A model generated the notes under the pieces. The model did no database searches, was not told where the DNA came from, and saw nothing but the letters and a program-made list of their open reading frames with translations. Of a DNA stretch of 64,000 bases, positions 1 to 7,782 are shown one piece after another. Position 1 is the stretch's first letter; every line of letters starts with the position of its first letter. The translations under genes were made by a program, and so were the position numbers. The stretch covers positions 124,001 to 188,000 of the forward strand of contig JAIOPJ010000054.1 of NCBI GenBank assembly GCA_021413975.1. The letters are read 5' to 3'. The stretch comes from Gemmatimonadota bacterium. GTDB lineage: Bacteria > Gemmatimonadota > Gemmatimonadetes > Gemmatimonadales > Gemmatimonadaceae.

Positions 1-1
1 G

Positions 2-1063
2 ACGATCGACCTCGCCACGCTCACCATCGGCGTGCCGCGCTACACCGACGATCAGCTTGCGGCGCTCGAGCGCACGGCCATCGTGCCCACGCGCCCTGCA
101 CCAGCGCGCGCGATCCCGAACCCCGCCGTGATGACCGCGGTGGAGAAGGTCGCCTTCTACAAGAGCGAAGGCGTGGCGGTGGTGATGCAGACCGACGGCA
201 ACCGGATGGGCGTGGTGCCCGGCTATTCGCGGCCGGGCTCGGGGCAGGACCGTTGGTCCGCCGAGGGAATGCGCAACTCGCCGCCGATGATGGTCATCAC
301 GCCCGAGCACTACAACCGCATGTACCGCATCCTCAAGCGCGGCATCCCGGTGAAGGTCGAGGTCGAGGTGCGCAACCGGATCGGCGACCGCGTGGAGCAG
401 GCGATGAACATCGTCGGCGAGATCCCCGGCACCGACCCGCGCGGCGAAGTGGTGATGCTCGGCGCGCACTTCGACACCTGGCACGCGAGTCCCAACGCCA
501 GCGACAACACTTCGGGCGTCGCGGTGGCGATGGAGGCGATGCGGATCCTCAAGGCGATCGGCGTGAAGCCCAAGCGGACCATCCGGATCGCGCTCTGGGC
601 GGGCGAGGAGCAGGGGCTCTTCGGCTCACGCGCCTATGTGCGGCAACACTTCGGCGACCCGCGCGACGCGAAGGTGGGCATGAAGCCCGCCTACGAGAAG
701 CTCTCGGCGTACTTCAATCAGGACTACGGCGCCGGGCAGTATCGCGGCATCTACCTGCAGGGGAACGAGTCGGCCCGGTCGATGCTCGCTGCCTGGATGG
801 AACCGTTCCGCGACCTCGGCATGACGGCCGTCTCGAACCAGAGCGTCGGGAGCACCGACCACATCGCGTTCGACGAGGTGGGGTTGCCGGGCTTCCAGTT
901 CCTGCAGGACCGCACGCCGGGGACCGGCGGGCACACGAACGTCGACTTCCTGGAGGGGATCCAGGAACAGGACCTGATCAAGAACGCGACGATCATGGCG
1001 TCGTACGTGTACCATGCGGCGATGGCGGAGGAGCGGATGCCGCGGAAGGCACCGCCGCGTTAG
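2..1063 (+). CDS. M28 family zinc metallopeptidase (5' partial)
   Basis: The gene encodes the catalytic part of a secreted M28-type aminopeptidase, which removes N-terminal residues using two zinc ions. The metal-site motifs are visible in order: GAHFDTW, ASDNTSG, WAGEEQGLFGSR and GSTDH. The frame is open to the left edge (codons begin at base 2), so the GTG at 32 in the ORF track is probably an internal valine. The signal peptide and most of any PA-like inserted domain lie outside the window. Relatives usually exceed 450 residues and about 350 are visible here. The family call is secure; the substrate is unknown. Confidence 0.88.
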   Translation, partial: TIDLATLTIGVPRYTDDQLAALERTAIVPTRPAPARAIPNPAVMTAVEKVAFYKSEGVAVVMQTDGNRMGVVPGYSRPGSGQDRWSAEGMRNSPPMMVITPEHYNRMYRILKRGIPVKVEVEVRNRIGDRVEQAMNIVGEIPGTDPRGEVVMLGAHFDTWHASPNASDNTSGVAVAMEAMRILKAIGVKPKRTIRIALWAGEEQGLFGSRAYVRQHFGDPRDAKVGMKPAYEKLSAYFNQDYGAGQYRGIYLQGNESARSMLAAWMEPFRDLGMTAVSNQSVGSTDHIAFDEVGLPGFQFLQDRTPGTGGHTNVDFLEGIQEQDLIKNATIMASYVYHAAMAEERMPRKAPPR

Positions 1064-1085
1064 GCGCGCGCGGCGGACGCGCGCC
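1063..1085. terminator. Hairpin between convergent genes
   Basis: An 8-bp perfect inverted repeat GGCGCGCG/CGCGCGCC with a 7-nt loop begins at the last base of the M28 stop codon. It sits in the 28-bp gap between the convergent peptidase and aminotransferase genes. There is no U tract, so it is only a candidate bidirectional terminator. Confidence 0.4.
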
Positions 1086-1091
1086 CAGCGG

Positions 1092-2420
1092 CTACGCCGT
1101 TGCGCGCGCCTCGGCAAGGCTCGCCTCCAGGATCGTCATCGCCTCGTCCACATCCGAGCGCGTGATCAACAGCGGCGGCATGAACCGCACCGTGCTCGCC
1201 CCGCACGAGAGCAGGATCAGTCCGTTGTGGTAGGCGCGGGTGACGAGGTCGTCGCAGAGCTTCCGCGCGGGCGTCTTGTCCCCGGCGCCATTCACGAGCT
1301 CCATCCCGATCATGAGCCCGCGCCCGCGCACCTCGCCGATGCTCGGCTCCCGCGTCTGCCACTCGCGGAGCCGCGCCATGAAGTAGTCACCCACCGCGGC
1401 GGCATTCGCCATGTACCCGTGCTCCACCAGGTCGAGCGTCGCGATCGCCGCTGCGCAGCAGACGGGATTGCCGCCATAGGTGTTGCCGTGCGCGCCGCGC
1501 TTCCACAGCTCCATGTGCTTCTTCTTGGCCACCACGAGCCCGATCGGCATGCCGCTGCCGAGTCCCTTGGCGAGGCACATGATGTCGGGGACGACGCCCA
1601 CGTGATGCGCGGCGAACATCTTGCCCGTACGCCCCACGCCCGACTGCACCTCGTCGAAGATCAGCATGATGCCGTGCCGATCGCAGAGGGCGCGCAGGCC
1701 CTGCAGGAAGCCATCGGGCGGCACCACGTAGCCACCCTCGCCCTGGATCGGCTCGATGAGGATCCCCGCGACCTCCTTGGCCGGCACGTTGTGCGTGAAG
1801 AGGACGTTCTCGATGTAGTCGAGCACCGCCTTCCCCTGGTCGTCACCGGCGAAGATCGGCCGGTAGTTGTTGGGGTAGGGCACATGCGTCACGCCGGGCA
1901 TGGTGGGGAAGAAGCCCGCCTGCTGGGTGTACTTGCTGCTCGTGAACGCGAGCGATCCCATGGTGCGGCCGTGGAAACCGCCCAGGAAGCCGATGAAGCG
2001 CGAACGGCCGGTGACGTAGCGGGCGAGCTTGAGTGCGCCTTCGACCGACTCGGTGCCGCTCTGGCACATGAAGCTCAGCACGGGCTCGTCGCCCATGGGC
2101 TTCACCTCGGCGATGCGTTCACCCAGGCGCACCTGCTTCTCGTGCCAGTAGTCGCTCGAGATGTGGAGGAAGCCCTGCGCGGCGTCGGTGATCGCCTTCA
2201 CGACCGCGGGATGCGAGTGGCCGGTGGAGCAGACGGCGATGCCGGCCGCGAAGTCGAGGAAGCGGTTGCCGTCGACGTCCCAGACCTCGGCGCCCTTGCC
2301 GTGCGACATGGCGAAGGGGTAGTCGCGCGGGTAGGAGGGTGAGACGACCTTCGCGTCGCGGGCGATGAGGGCGACGGCGTTGGGGCCGGGGAGGGGGGTG
2401 CGGATGTGTGGGGACTTCAT
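1092..2420 (-). CDS. Class III aminotransferase (acetylornithine/4-aminobutyrate type)
   Basis: This is a full-length (442 aa) fold-type I PLP enzyme that moves an omega-amino group to a 2-oxo acid. The cofactor motifs are present: SGTESVEGA (phosphate binding), FHGRTMG, IFDEVQSGVGRTG (Asp to the pyridine nitrogen) and the Schiff-base lysine in CLAKGLGSGMPIG near residue 285. It looks most like bacterial acetylornithine/GABA/5-aminovalerate transaminases; the exact substrate cannot be read from sequence. It is the last gene of a five-gene operon, and its ATG overlaps the stop of CoA-transferase subunit B as ATGA. With the CoA transferase, the context suggests catabolism of an omega-amino acid. 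Confidence 0.85.
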   Translation of the reverse strand: MKSPHIRTPLPGPNAVALIARDAKVVSPSYPRDYPFAMSHGKGAEVWDVDGNRFLDFAAGIAVCSTGHSHPAVVKAITDAAQGFLHISSDYWHEKQVRLGERIAEVKPMGDEPVLSFMCQSGTESVEGALKLARYVTGRSRFIGFLGGFHGRTMGSLAFTSSKYTQQAGFFPTMPGVTHVPYPNNYRPIFAGDDQGKAVLDYIENVLFTHNVPAKEVAGILIEPIQGEGGYVVPPDGFLQGLRALCDRHGIMLIFDEVQSGVGRTGKMFAAHHVGVVPDIMCLAKGLGSGMPIGLVVAKKKHMELWKRGAHGNTYGGNPVCCAAAIATLDLVEHGYMANAAAVGDYFMARLREWQTREPSIGEVRGRGLMIGMELVNGAGDKTPARKLCDDLVTRAYHNGLILLSCGASTVRFMPPLLITRSDVDEAMTILEASLAEARATA

Positions 2421-3175
2421 GTGACACCTTGGTTGGGCAGCGTGATCCGAACGCGAGCCGCATGCGCACGCGTGGTGCGTGCGTGCAGATCGCGGAGTAC
2501 AAGTAGTTCATCGGCCGTCGGCGGCGCGATCGTGGCAAGCGCAGCCGCCACGCGCAGCGGCCACCCACACGCCGCCCGCACCTGCTCGACCGCCACCCCC
2601 TCGTACAGCGCCACGAGCACCATCTCCCGGGTGGTGACTTCAGGCTCCAACACCCCGAGATCCGTGATGATCGCACTCGGCCGCCCCGCACTCGTGGTGA
2701 AGTCGAGCTTGGGAACGAACGTCCGCGCCGACTGCTTCATCACCACGAACACCTCGCGCGCCTGCGACGCGATCTCGGGCGCCCCGCCCGACCCGGGCAG
2801 TCGCACCGCGGGGTGCGCATACTCCCCGATCACGGTGCTGTTGAGGTTCCCGAACCGGTCCACCTGCGCCGCCCCCAGGAACCCCACATCCACGCGCCCG
2901 CGCTGCAGGTAGTGCGTGAAGATCTCCGGCAGGGGGATCACGCTGCGCGCCGTCTCCGCCAGCTCGCCGTCGCCGATCGAGAGCGGCAGCACGTTCGGTC
3001 GCGTCCCCACCGTGCCCGACTCATAGATGAGCACCAGGTCGGGCGCATGGGTGAGCCGAGCGAGATTGCACGCCGCGCTCGGCAGGCCGATCCCCACGAA
3101 GCAGACCGCACCGTTCTTCAATCGCCGCGAGGCGGCGATCGTCATCATCTCGTCGGGGGTGTAGTCCGCGCTCAC
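2417..3175 (-). CDS. CoA-transferase subunit B (class I, beta subunit)
   Basis: This is the beta subunit (252 aa) of a heterodimeric class I CoA transferase, which moves CoA between carboxylic acids through a glutamyl-CoA thioester. The motif YESGTVG supplies the likely catalytic glutamate, and GIGLPSAACNLARL is the conserved N-terminal glycine-rich segment. I chose the GTG at 3175 rather than the ORF-track start because it overlaps the subunit A stop as GTGA and places SADYTPDEMM at the N terminus, as in relatives. It resembles IpdB, glutaconate or 3-oxoadipate CoA transferases; the substrate is unknown. It pairs obligatorily with the preceding gene. Confidence 0.85.
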   Translation of the reverse strand: MSADYTPDEMMTIAASRRLKNGAVCFVGIGLPSAACNLARLTHAPDLVLIYESGTVGTRPNVLPLSIGDGELAETARSVIPLPEIFTHYLQRGRVDVGFLGAAQVDRFGNLNSTVIGEYAHPAVRLPGSGGAPEIASQAREVFVVMKQSARTFVPKLDFTTSAGRPSAIITDLGVLEPEVTTREMVLVALYEGVAVEQVRAACGWPLRVAAALATIAPPTADELLVLRDLHARTTRAHAARVRITLPNQGVT

Positions 3176-4026
3176 TCTGTCGCCCCGACGCTGCGGAGGA
3201 ACCCCGCGTGATCCGCGGTCCCGAGCACATGCCGCTCCATCCAGGCCAGGAACGTGTCGCGCGACCGCGCGATCTCGTCCCACGCCAGGTAGAACGCATT
3301 GTCGCGCGCATAGTGCCCCAGCGCGTACGAGGGATACGCGCCCCCCGGCACCTCGGCGATCGCCGCCACCTGCCAGCCGGGGATCACGAACGCGTTCATG
3401 GGCGCGTCGATGGAGTCGACGATCCTCTCGACGGTGACCACGAGCGTGCGCGCCGCCATCGCCGCCTCGCGGCTTGCGCCCACGATCCCGCGAAGCAACA
3501 CATTGCCCTCGCGGTCGGCGGCCTGCGCGTGTAGCACCGTCACGTCGGGGGTAATCGCCGGCAGCGCCGTGAGCACCTCGCCCGTGAAAGGGCAGGTGAC
3601 CTGCGAGATGCGGGCGGGGTTGGCCGCGGGCAGGTCGGTACCGGTGTAGCCGCGCAGCACCCCGAACGGCAAACCGCTGGCACCAGCCGAGTAGCGCACG
3701 GCCATGCCGGCATGACTGTGCTCATCGATCGCCAGGGCGTGCGGCCAGGCGTGCTCGATCGCGTCGCGGAGCCGGTGCAGCGACCCCACTCCCGGATTGC
3801 CGCCCCAGGAGAAGGTGAGCGCCTTCGCGCAGCCCATCCCGATCATCTGGTCGTAGATCAGGTCGGGCGTCATGCGCACGAGCGTGAGGTCGCGGCGGCG
3901 CTGGCGGATGATCTCGTGACCGGCGGCGAACGGGATGAGATGCGTGAAGCCCTCCAGCGCGACCGTCATGCCGTCCTGCACATGCCGCGCGATGACGTCG
4001 CGCAGCGGCATCACCTGCGTGCTCAT
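3172..4026 (-). CDS. CoA-transferase subunit A (class I, alpha subunit)
   Basis: This is the alpha subunit (284 aa) partnering the downstream beta subunit. The N terminus MPLRDVIARHVQDGMTVALEGF and the segments SWGGNPGVGSLHRLRDAIE and VTVLHAQAADREGNV are typical of the GctA/IpdA branch of the family. Its ATG overlaps the stop of the upstream aldehyde-dehydrogenase homologue (ATGA), and its own stop overlaps the subunit B start (GTGA), so translation of the set is probably coupled. The acyl substrate cannot be named; placement between aminotransferases suggests a dicarboxylate or semialdehyde-derived acid. Confidence 0.85.
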   Translation of the reverse strand: MSTQVMPLRDVIARHVQDGMTVALEGFTHLIPFAAGHEIIRQRRRDLTLVRMTPDLIYDQMIGMGCAKALTFSWGGNPGVGSLHRLRDAIEHAWPHALAIDEHSHAGMAVRYSAGASGLPFGVLRGYTGTDLPAANPARISQVTCPFTGEVLTALPAITPDVTVLHAQAADREGNVLLRGIVGASREAAMAARTLVVTVERIVDSIDAPMNAFVIPGWQVAAIAEVPGGAYPSYALGHYARDNAFYLAWDEIARSRDTFLAWMERHVLGTADHAGFLRSVGATE

Positions 4027-5573
4027 GGCGTGACCGGATCCGCGTCCACGCGGAGATAGCGCGCGAGATACCCGTGCAGCACGGGCGCTTCGTCGGCGGC
4101 GTACTCGTCGGCGCGGAGCGACGCGGGCATGGACGACCAGGCGCTGGTGGCGTCGATCGGTGCGAACGGGTCGGCACGCTCCATCGCGCCGGCGAGCGCG
4201 CGCGCGAATCGTGCGCCTTCGTCGGCAGTCCCATGCACCGGCACGCGGGAGGTGCGGCTGAGGCCCCTCACCATGCCGATCGCGCCCTCAGGGGTGCGGT
4301 ACCGCCGCAGCATGAGCAACGGCAGGAGCAGCTCGCGTCCCCAGCAGGGATGCCCGTCCCGCGCGACCTCGGCCAGGGTGGGCGCCACGAAGTGGCCGGC
4401 GCCCCGCCCATGGTCGCTCAGCGTCTCGCCGCCGAAGTGCACGTGGGCGCCCTGTTCGTGCAGCTGATGCGCCACCTGGCGGTAGTGGCCGTGATCGTCC
4501 GCCGACACGAGCGGACCGATCTCCGTCTCCGCGAGCCGGGGATCGCCGACGCGCAACGCGCTCGCGATCGACCCGAGGCGCGCGATCAGCGCGTCGGCGA
4601 CCTCGTGATGGACGATGAGGTACGACGGTGCGTCCGGTCGCTGCCCGGTGAGCCCGAATGCGGCACGCGCGATGCTCGCCGCAGCGGCACTGACGTCGGC
4701 GTGCGCGGTGACGATCCGGGCCGACTTCGCCGTGAACTCGGCGATGCAGGGCCGCGGCGGGTGCGACGTCCACATCATCTGCGAGAGCGGGCGACCCGCC
4801 GACCGCGCACCGGTGAAGGTGGAACCGGCCACGCGGACGTCATCGAACATCGCGGTGCCCATGTCCTTGGGCGCGCCCGAGATCAGGTTGAACACGCCGG
4901 CAGGGATGCCGGCGTCGCGGATCATCTCGGCGAAGATGCGCGCCGCCCACGAGTTCTCCTCCGCCGACTTGAGCACCACGGTGTTCCCCGCGAGCAGTGC
5001 CGCTGCCGCGGGGGCCGCGCCGCACGCGAGCGGGTGGTGGAACGGCGCGAAGACCGTCCATGCGCCATGCGCGACCATCCGCGAATCGGTGCTGGCGCGA
5101 CCGGCACGCCCGGCGACGAATCCGTGGGTCGCCCACTCGTCGCAATAGTTCGAGATGAGCTCGGTCGTGCCCCACACCTCGCGCAGGGCCTCATGGCGCG
5201 TCTTGCCCGCCTCGAGCGTGAGGATGGCCGCGAGCTCGTAGGTCCGCGCCTCCAACTGCTCCAGCACCCTTCGCAGCACGCCGCGCCGGTCCGATTCCGA
5301 CGTTTCGGACCAGGCGAGCGCTGCCGCCTGCGCCGCACTGATCGCCAGTCCCACCTCGATCTCGGTCGCCGCGGCGAAGTGGCCGAGCACGAGGCCGCGG
5401 TCGGTCGGCGAGTGCTGCGTGCGGAGTCGGCGCGCGCCGAGGTCGTCGCCGCCGATCAGGAGGCCATAGCTCGCCCCCAGTCGCGGCCGGAGGTCGGCGA
5501 GCGCGGCCTCGAACCGCGCGTGGTCGGAGGCACGCAGCGGGGTGAGGGTGGGATCGGCCGCGGGACTCGTCAC
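4023..5573 (-). CDS. Aldehyde dehydrogenase homologue lacking the catalytic cysteine
   Basis: This is a full-length (516 aa) ALDH-superfamily protein. It keeps the NAD-binding elements (NTVVLKSAEENSW; a GS-type FTGARSAG turn) and a glutamate in IAEFTAKS where the general base sits. Thirty-four residues later, where the family has GQKC, this protein reads GQRPDAPS: the nucleophilic Cys codon is CCG (Pro) and the second Cys is also Pro. The N-terminal half resembles 1-pyrroline-5-carboxylate dehydrogenases. The start is the GTG at 5573, overlapping the upstream aminotransferase stop (GTGA); the ORF-track extension is a shadow of that gene. It cannot form the usual thiohemiacetal, so oxidation is unlikely. 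Non-oxidative binding or a scaffold role is inference. Confidence 0.82.
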   Translation of the reverse strand: MTSPAADPTLTPLRASDHARFEAALADLRPRLGASYGLLIGGDDLGARRLRTQHSPTDRGLVLGHFAAATEIEVGLAISAAQAAALAWSETSESDRRGVLRRVLEQLEARTYELAAILTLEAGKTRHEALREVWGTTELISNYCDEWATHGFVAGRAGRASTDSRMVAHGAWTVFAPFHHPLACGAAPAAAALLAGNTVVLKSAEENSWAARIFAEMIRDAGIPAGVFNLISGAPKDMGTAMFDDVRVAGSTFTGARSAGRPLSQMMWTSHPPRPCIAEFTAKSARIVTAHADVSAAAASIARAAFGLTGQRPDAPSYLIVHHEVADALIARLGSIASALRVGDPRLAETEIGPLVSADDHGHYRQVAHQLHEQGAHVHFGGETLSDHGRGAGHFVAPTLAEVARDGHPCWGRELLLPLLMLRRYRTPEGAIGMVRGLSRTSRVPVHGTADEGARFARALAGAMERADPFAPIDATSAWSSMPASLRADEYAADEAPVLHGYLARYLRVDADPVTP

Positions 5574-6919
5574 GAAGCGCCTCGGGCAGCGGGGAAGTGC
5601 TTCGCGAGGAGTCGGTCGAGCAGGGCGAGCGAGCCGACGAGATCGGGTTCGGTGATCACGAGCGGAGGCGCCAGCAGGAGCAGATTCCCGCGCGTCGCGA
5701 ACGAGACGCCCGCCTGCAGACCGTCGCGCACGAGCGCGCCCAGCGCCGGTGGCGTGCCCGGCCACTCCGACAGCGGCGCGCGCGTCCCACGATCGGCGAC
5801 GAGCTCGAGCACCGCGAAGAGACCGTGCCCGCCGCGCACATCGCCGATCACGTCATGCCGCTCCTGCATCTCCCGCAGCAGGTCGAGCATCACCCCGCCG
5901 AGCCGTCGCGACTGCGCGATCAGGTCTCCGCTCGCGTATGCCTCGACCGCCGCGACGCCGGCGGCGCAGGAGAGCGGATGACCGCAGTAAGTGAGTCCGG
6001 TGTGGAGCATCTCGTGCTCGAACCGTTGCGCGACCTCCGCCGAGAGCACCACGGCACCGAGCGGCAGGTGTGCTCCGGTCAACCCTTTGGCGAGCGTCAT
6101 GACGTCGGGCCGGCCCGCCTCGCCATGGCGCTGCCAGGCGAACCACTCACCGCACCGGCCGAACCCGCTCATCACCTCGTCGGCGATCAGCAGCGTTCCC
6201 GCGCGCCGCGTGACCTCGCGCAGCGCGGGCCAGTAGCTGTCTGGAGGCACGATGCCATTGGTGCCCGAATCGACCTCCATGAGCACCGCCGCCACCTCGT
6301 GCGCCCCCTCGCGCGCGATCAGCTGCTCCACGTGCTCGGCGGCGCGCAGGCCGCACTCGGCGTCGGTGCCGGGCCCGAAGGGCGAACGGTACGCGTACGG
6401 CGGCAAGGCGTGGATCACCCGCTGCGCCGTGGGGTCCGAGGCCGCACGGGTGCGCGTGTCGCCCGAGTACGCCATGGTCGCGTAGCTGGCGCCGTGGTAC
6501 GACCGGTCGCGCGCGATCACGAGTCCACGCGCCCGCCCCTGCGCCTGCCGCGCGAACTTGACCGCGTGCTCGTTGGCATCGGCGCCCCCGAGCGTGAAGA
6601 AGACGCGCCCGCCGGTGAAGCCGCTCTTCTCCAGCAGGAGCTCGGCGAGACGGGCGCGCGGCTCCGACCCCCAGGCGTTCGCGATGTAGCAGAGCCGGTC
6701 GGCCTGCGCCTTGATCGCGTTCACCACGGCCGGATGCTGATGCCCGAGATTGCAGCACTCGGACTGGCTCGACATGTCGAGGAAGCGCCGTCCGTCGGCG
6801 GTGAAGAAGTACGCCCCCTCGCCGCCGACCACGGTCGGGGCATCCCAGCGGTCCTGCACGGTCCAGCTGTGCAGGACCGTCTCCTTCTCGGTGAGGTGGG
6901 CGCTCGTACGGGCACTCAT
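5570..6919 (-). CDS. Class III aminotransferase (taurine/beta-alanine-pyruvate type)
   Basis: This is a 449-aa PLP aminotransferase and the first gene of the five-gene operon. The N-terminal LHSWTVQDRWD segment resembles taurine:pyruvate and related omega-amino acid transaminases. It is followed by LGGADANEHAVKFAR, SYHGASYATMAYSGD, LIADEVMSGFGRCGEWF and the PLP lysine in MTLAKGLTGAHLPLG. The ATG at 6919 gives MSARTSAHL; the upstream extension in the ORF track has shadow-like composition. The amino donor is not determined. Two different class III aminotransferases in one operon suggest either two substrates or two steps of a single route. Confidence 0.85.
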   Translation of the reverse strand: MSARTSAHLTEKETVLHSWTVQDRWDAPTVVGGEGAYFFTADGRRFLDMSSQSECCNLGHQHPAVVNAIKAQADRLCYIANAWGSEPRARLAELLLEKSGFTGGRVFFTLGGADANEHAVKFARQAQGRARGLVIARDRSYHGASYATMAYSGDTRTRAASDPTAQRVIHALPPYAYRSPFGPGTDAECGLRAAEHVEQLIAREGAHEVAAVLMEVDSGTNGIVPPDSYWPALREVTRRAGTLLIADEVMSGFGRCGEWFAWQRHGEAGRPDVMTLAKGLTGAHLPLGAVVLSAEVAQRFEHEMLHTGLTYCGHPLSCAAGVAAVEAYASGDLIAQSRRLGGVMLDLLREMQERHDVIGDVRGGHGLFAVLELVADRGTRAPLSEWPGTPPALGALVRDGLQAGVSFATRGNLLLLAPPLVITEPDLVGSLALLDRLLAKHFPAARGAS

Positions 6920-6990
6920 GGAGCGGAATATACGGTCCCTGCCGCCGCGCGCATTGCGTGCCCTCGCAGGGTCGGCCACCTTTCGCCGAC

Positions 6991-7782
6991 ATGTCACCCG
7001 TTGCCGCTCCGACCGCGACGTACCGCGCACTCACGCGCGCGATCTCGCCCCGCATCGTGGAGTGCGAGCTCACGCACCTCGAGCGGCTCCCGATCGATGT
7101 TCCGAACGCGCGCGCACAGCACGCCGCGTACGCGCGCGCGCTCGTTTCGCTCGGGTGCGCCGTGGAAGAGGTGGAGCCGGCGCCCGATCATCCGGACTCG
7201 GTCTTCATCGAGGACACGGCGGTGGTGCTCGACGAGATCGCGGTGATCACGCGTCCCGGCGCCGAGTCGCGGCGCGGCGAGACGGCGGCCGTGGAGCGCG
7301 TGCTCGCGCCGCTCCGACCGCTGGCGCACATCAGGGCGCCGGGGACGCTCGACGGCGGGGATGTGTTCGTCGTCGGCAAGCGCGTCTTCGCCGGGCGCAC
7401 CGGCCGCACCAATGACGAGGGGATCGCGCAGTTGCGCGCCGCGCTCGCGCCGCACGGTTACACGGTCGAGGCGATCGACGTGACGGGCTGCCTGCACCTG
7501 AAGACCGCGGTGACGGCGGTGGACGACCGGACCGTGCTGGCGAATCCGCAGTGGATCGACCTCCGGGCGCTCGCCGGAGTGGATGTCATCGAGGTCGACC
7601 CCGCGGAACCGATGGGCGCCAACATCGTGCGCGTGGGCGAGGCGCTGCTCTATGGCGCGTCGTATCCGCGAACGCGCGCCCGGCTCGAGGCGCGCGGCCA
7701 TCGGCCCGTGTGCGTCGACGCGTCGGAACTCGCCAAGGCCGAAGGGGCCGTGACCTGCTGCTCGCTGGTCCTGCGCGCTTGA
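6991..7782 (+). CDS. Dimethylarginine dimethylaminohydrolase (DDAH) family protein
   Basis: This 263-aa guanidine-modifying enzyme of the DDAH family is predicted to hydrolyse N-methylated arginines to citrulline and methylamines. Family signatures are DSVFIEDTAVV, APGTLDGGDVF, the catalytic His in GCLHLKTAVT, and the catalytic Cys near the C terminus in AVTCCSLVL. The ATG at 6991 gives MSPVAAPT; the ORF-track start is an upstream GTG with no support. It is divergent from the aminotransferase operon across about 70 bp and could share regulation. Its stop overlaps the TTG start of the next gene. Other amidinotransferase-fold hydrolases are the alternative, but the motif set fits DDAH best. Confidence 0.88.
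   Translation: MSPVAAPTATYRALTRAISPRIVECELTHLERLPIDVPNARAQHAAYARALVSLGCAVEEVEPAPDHPDSVFIEDTAVVLDEIAVITRPGAESRRGETAAVERVLAPLRPLAHIRAPGTLDGGDVFVVGKRVFAGRTGRTNDEGIAQLRAALAPHGYTVEAIDVTGCLHLKTAVTAVDDRTVLANPQWIDLRALAGVDVIEVDPAEPMGANIVRVGEALLYGASYPRTRARLEARGHRPVCVDASELAKAEGAVTCCSLVLRA

Noticed and set aside
1014-2342. 442-aa plus-strand ORF opposite the aminotransferase
   Set aside because: Antisense shadow of the 1092-2420 gene; Arg/His-rich composition with no motif.
2406-2912. 168-aa plus-strand ORF opposite CoA-transferase B
   Set aside because: Antisense shadow without motifs.
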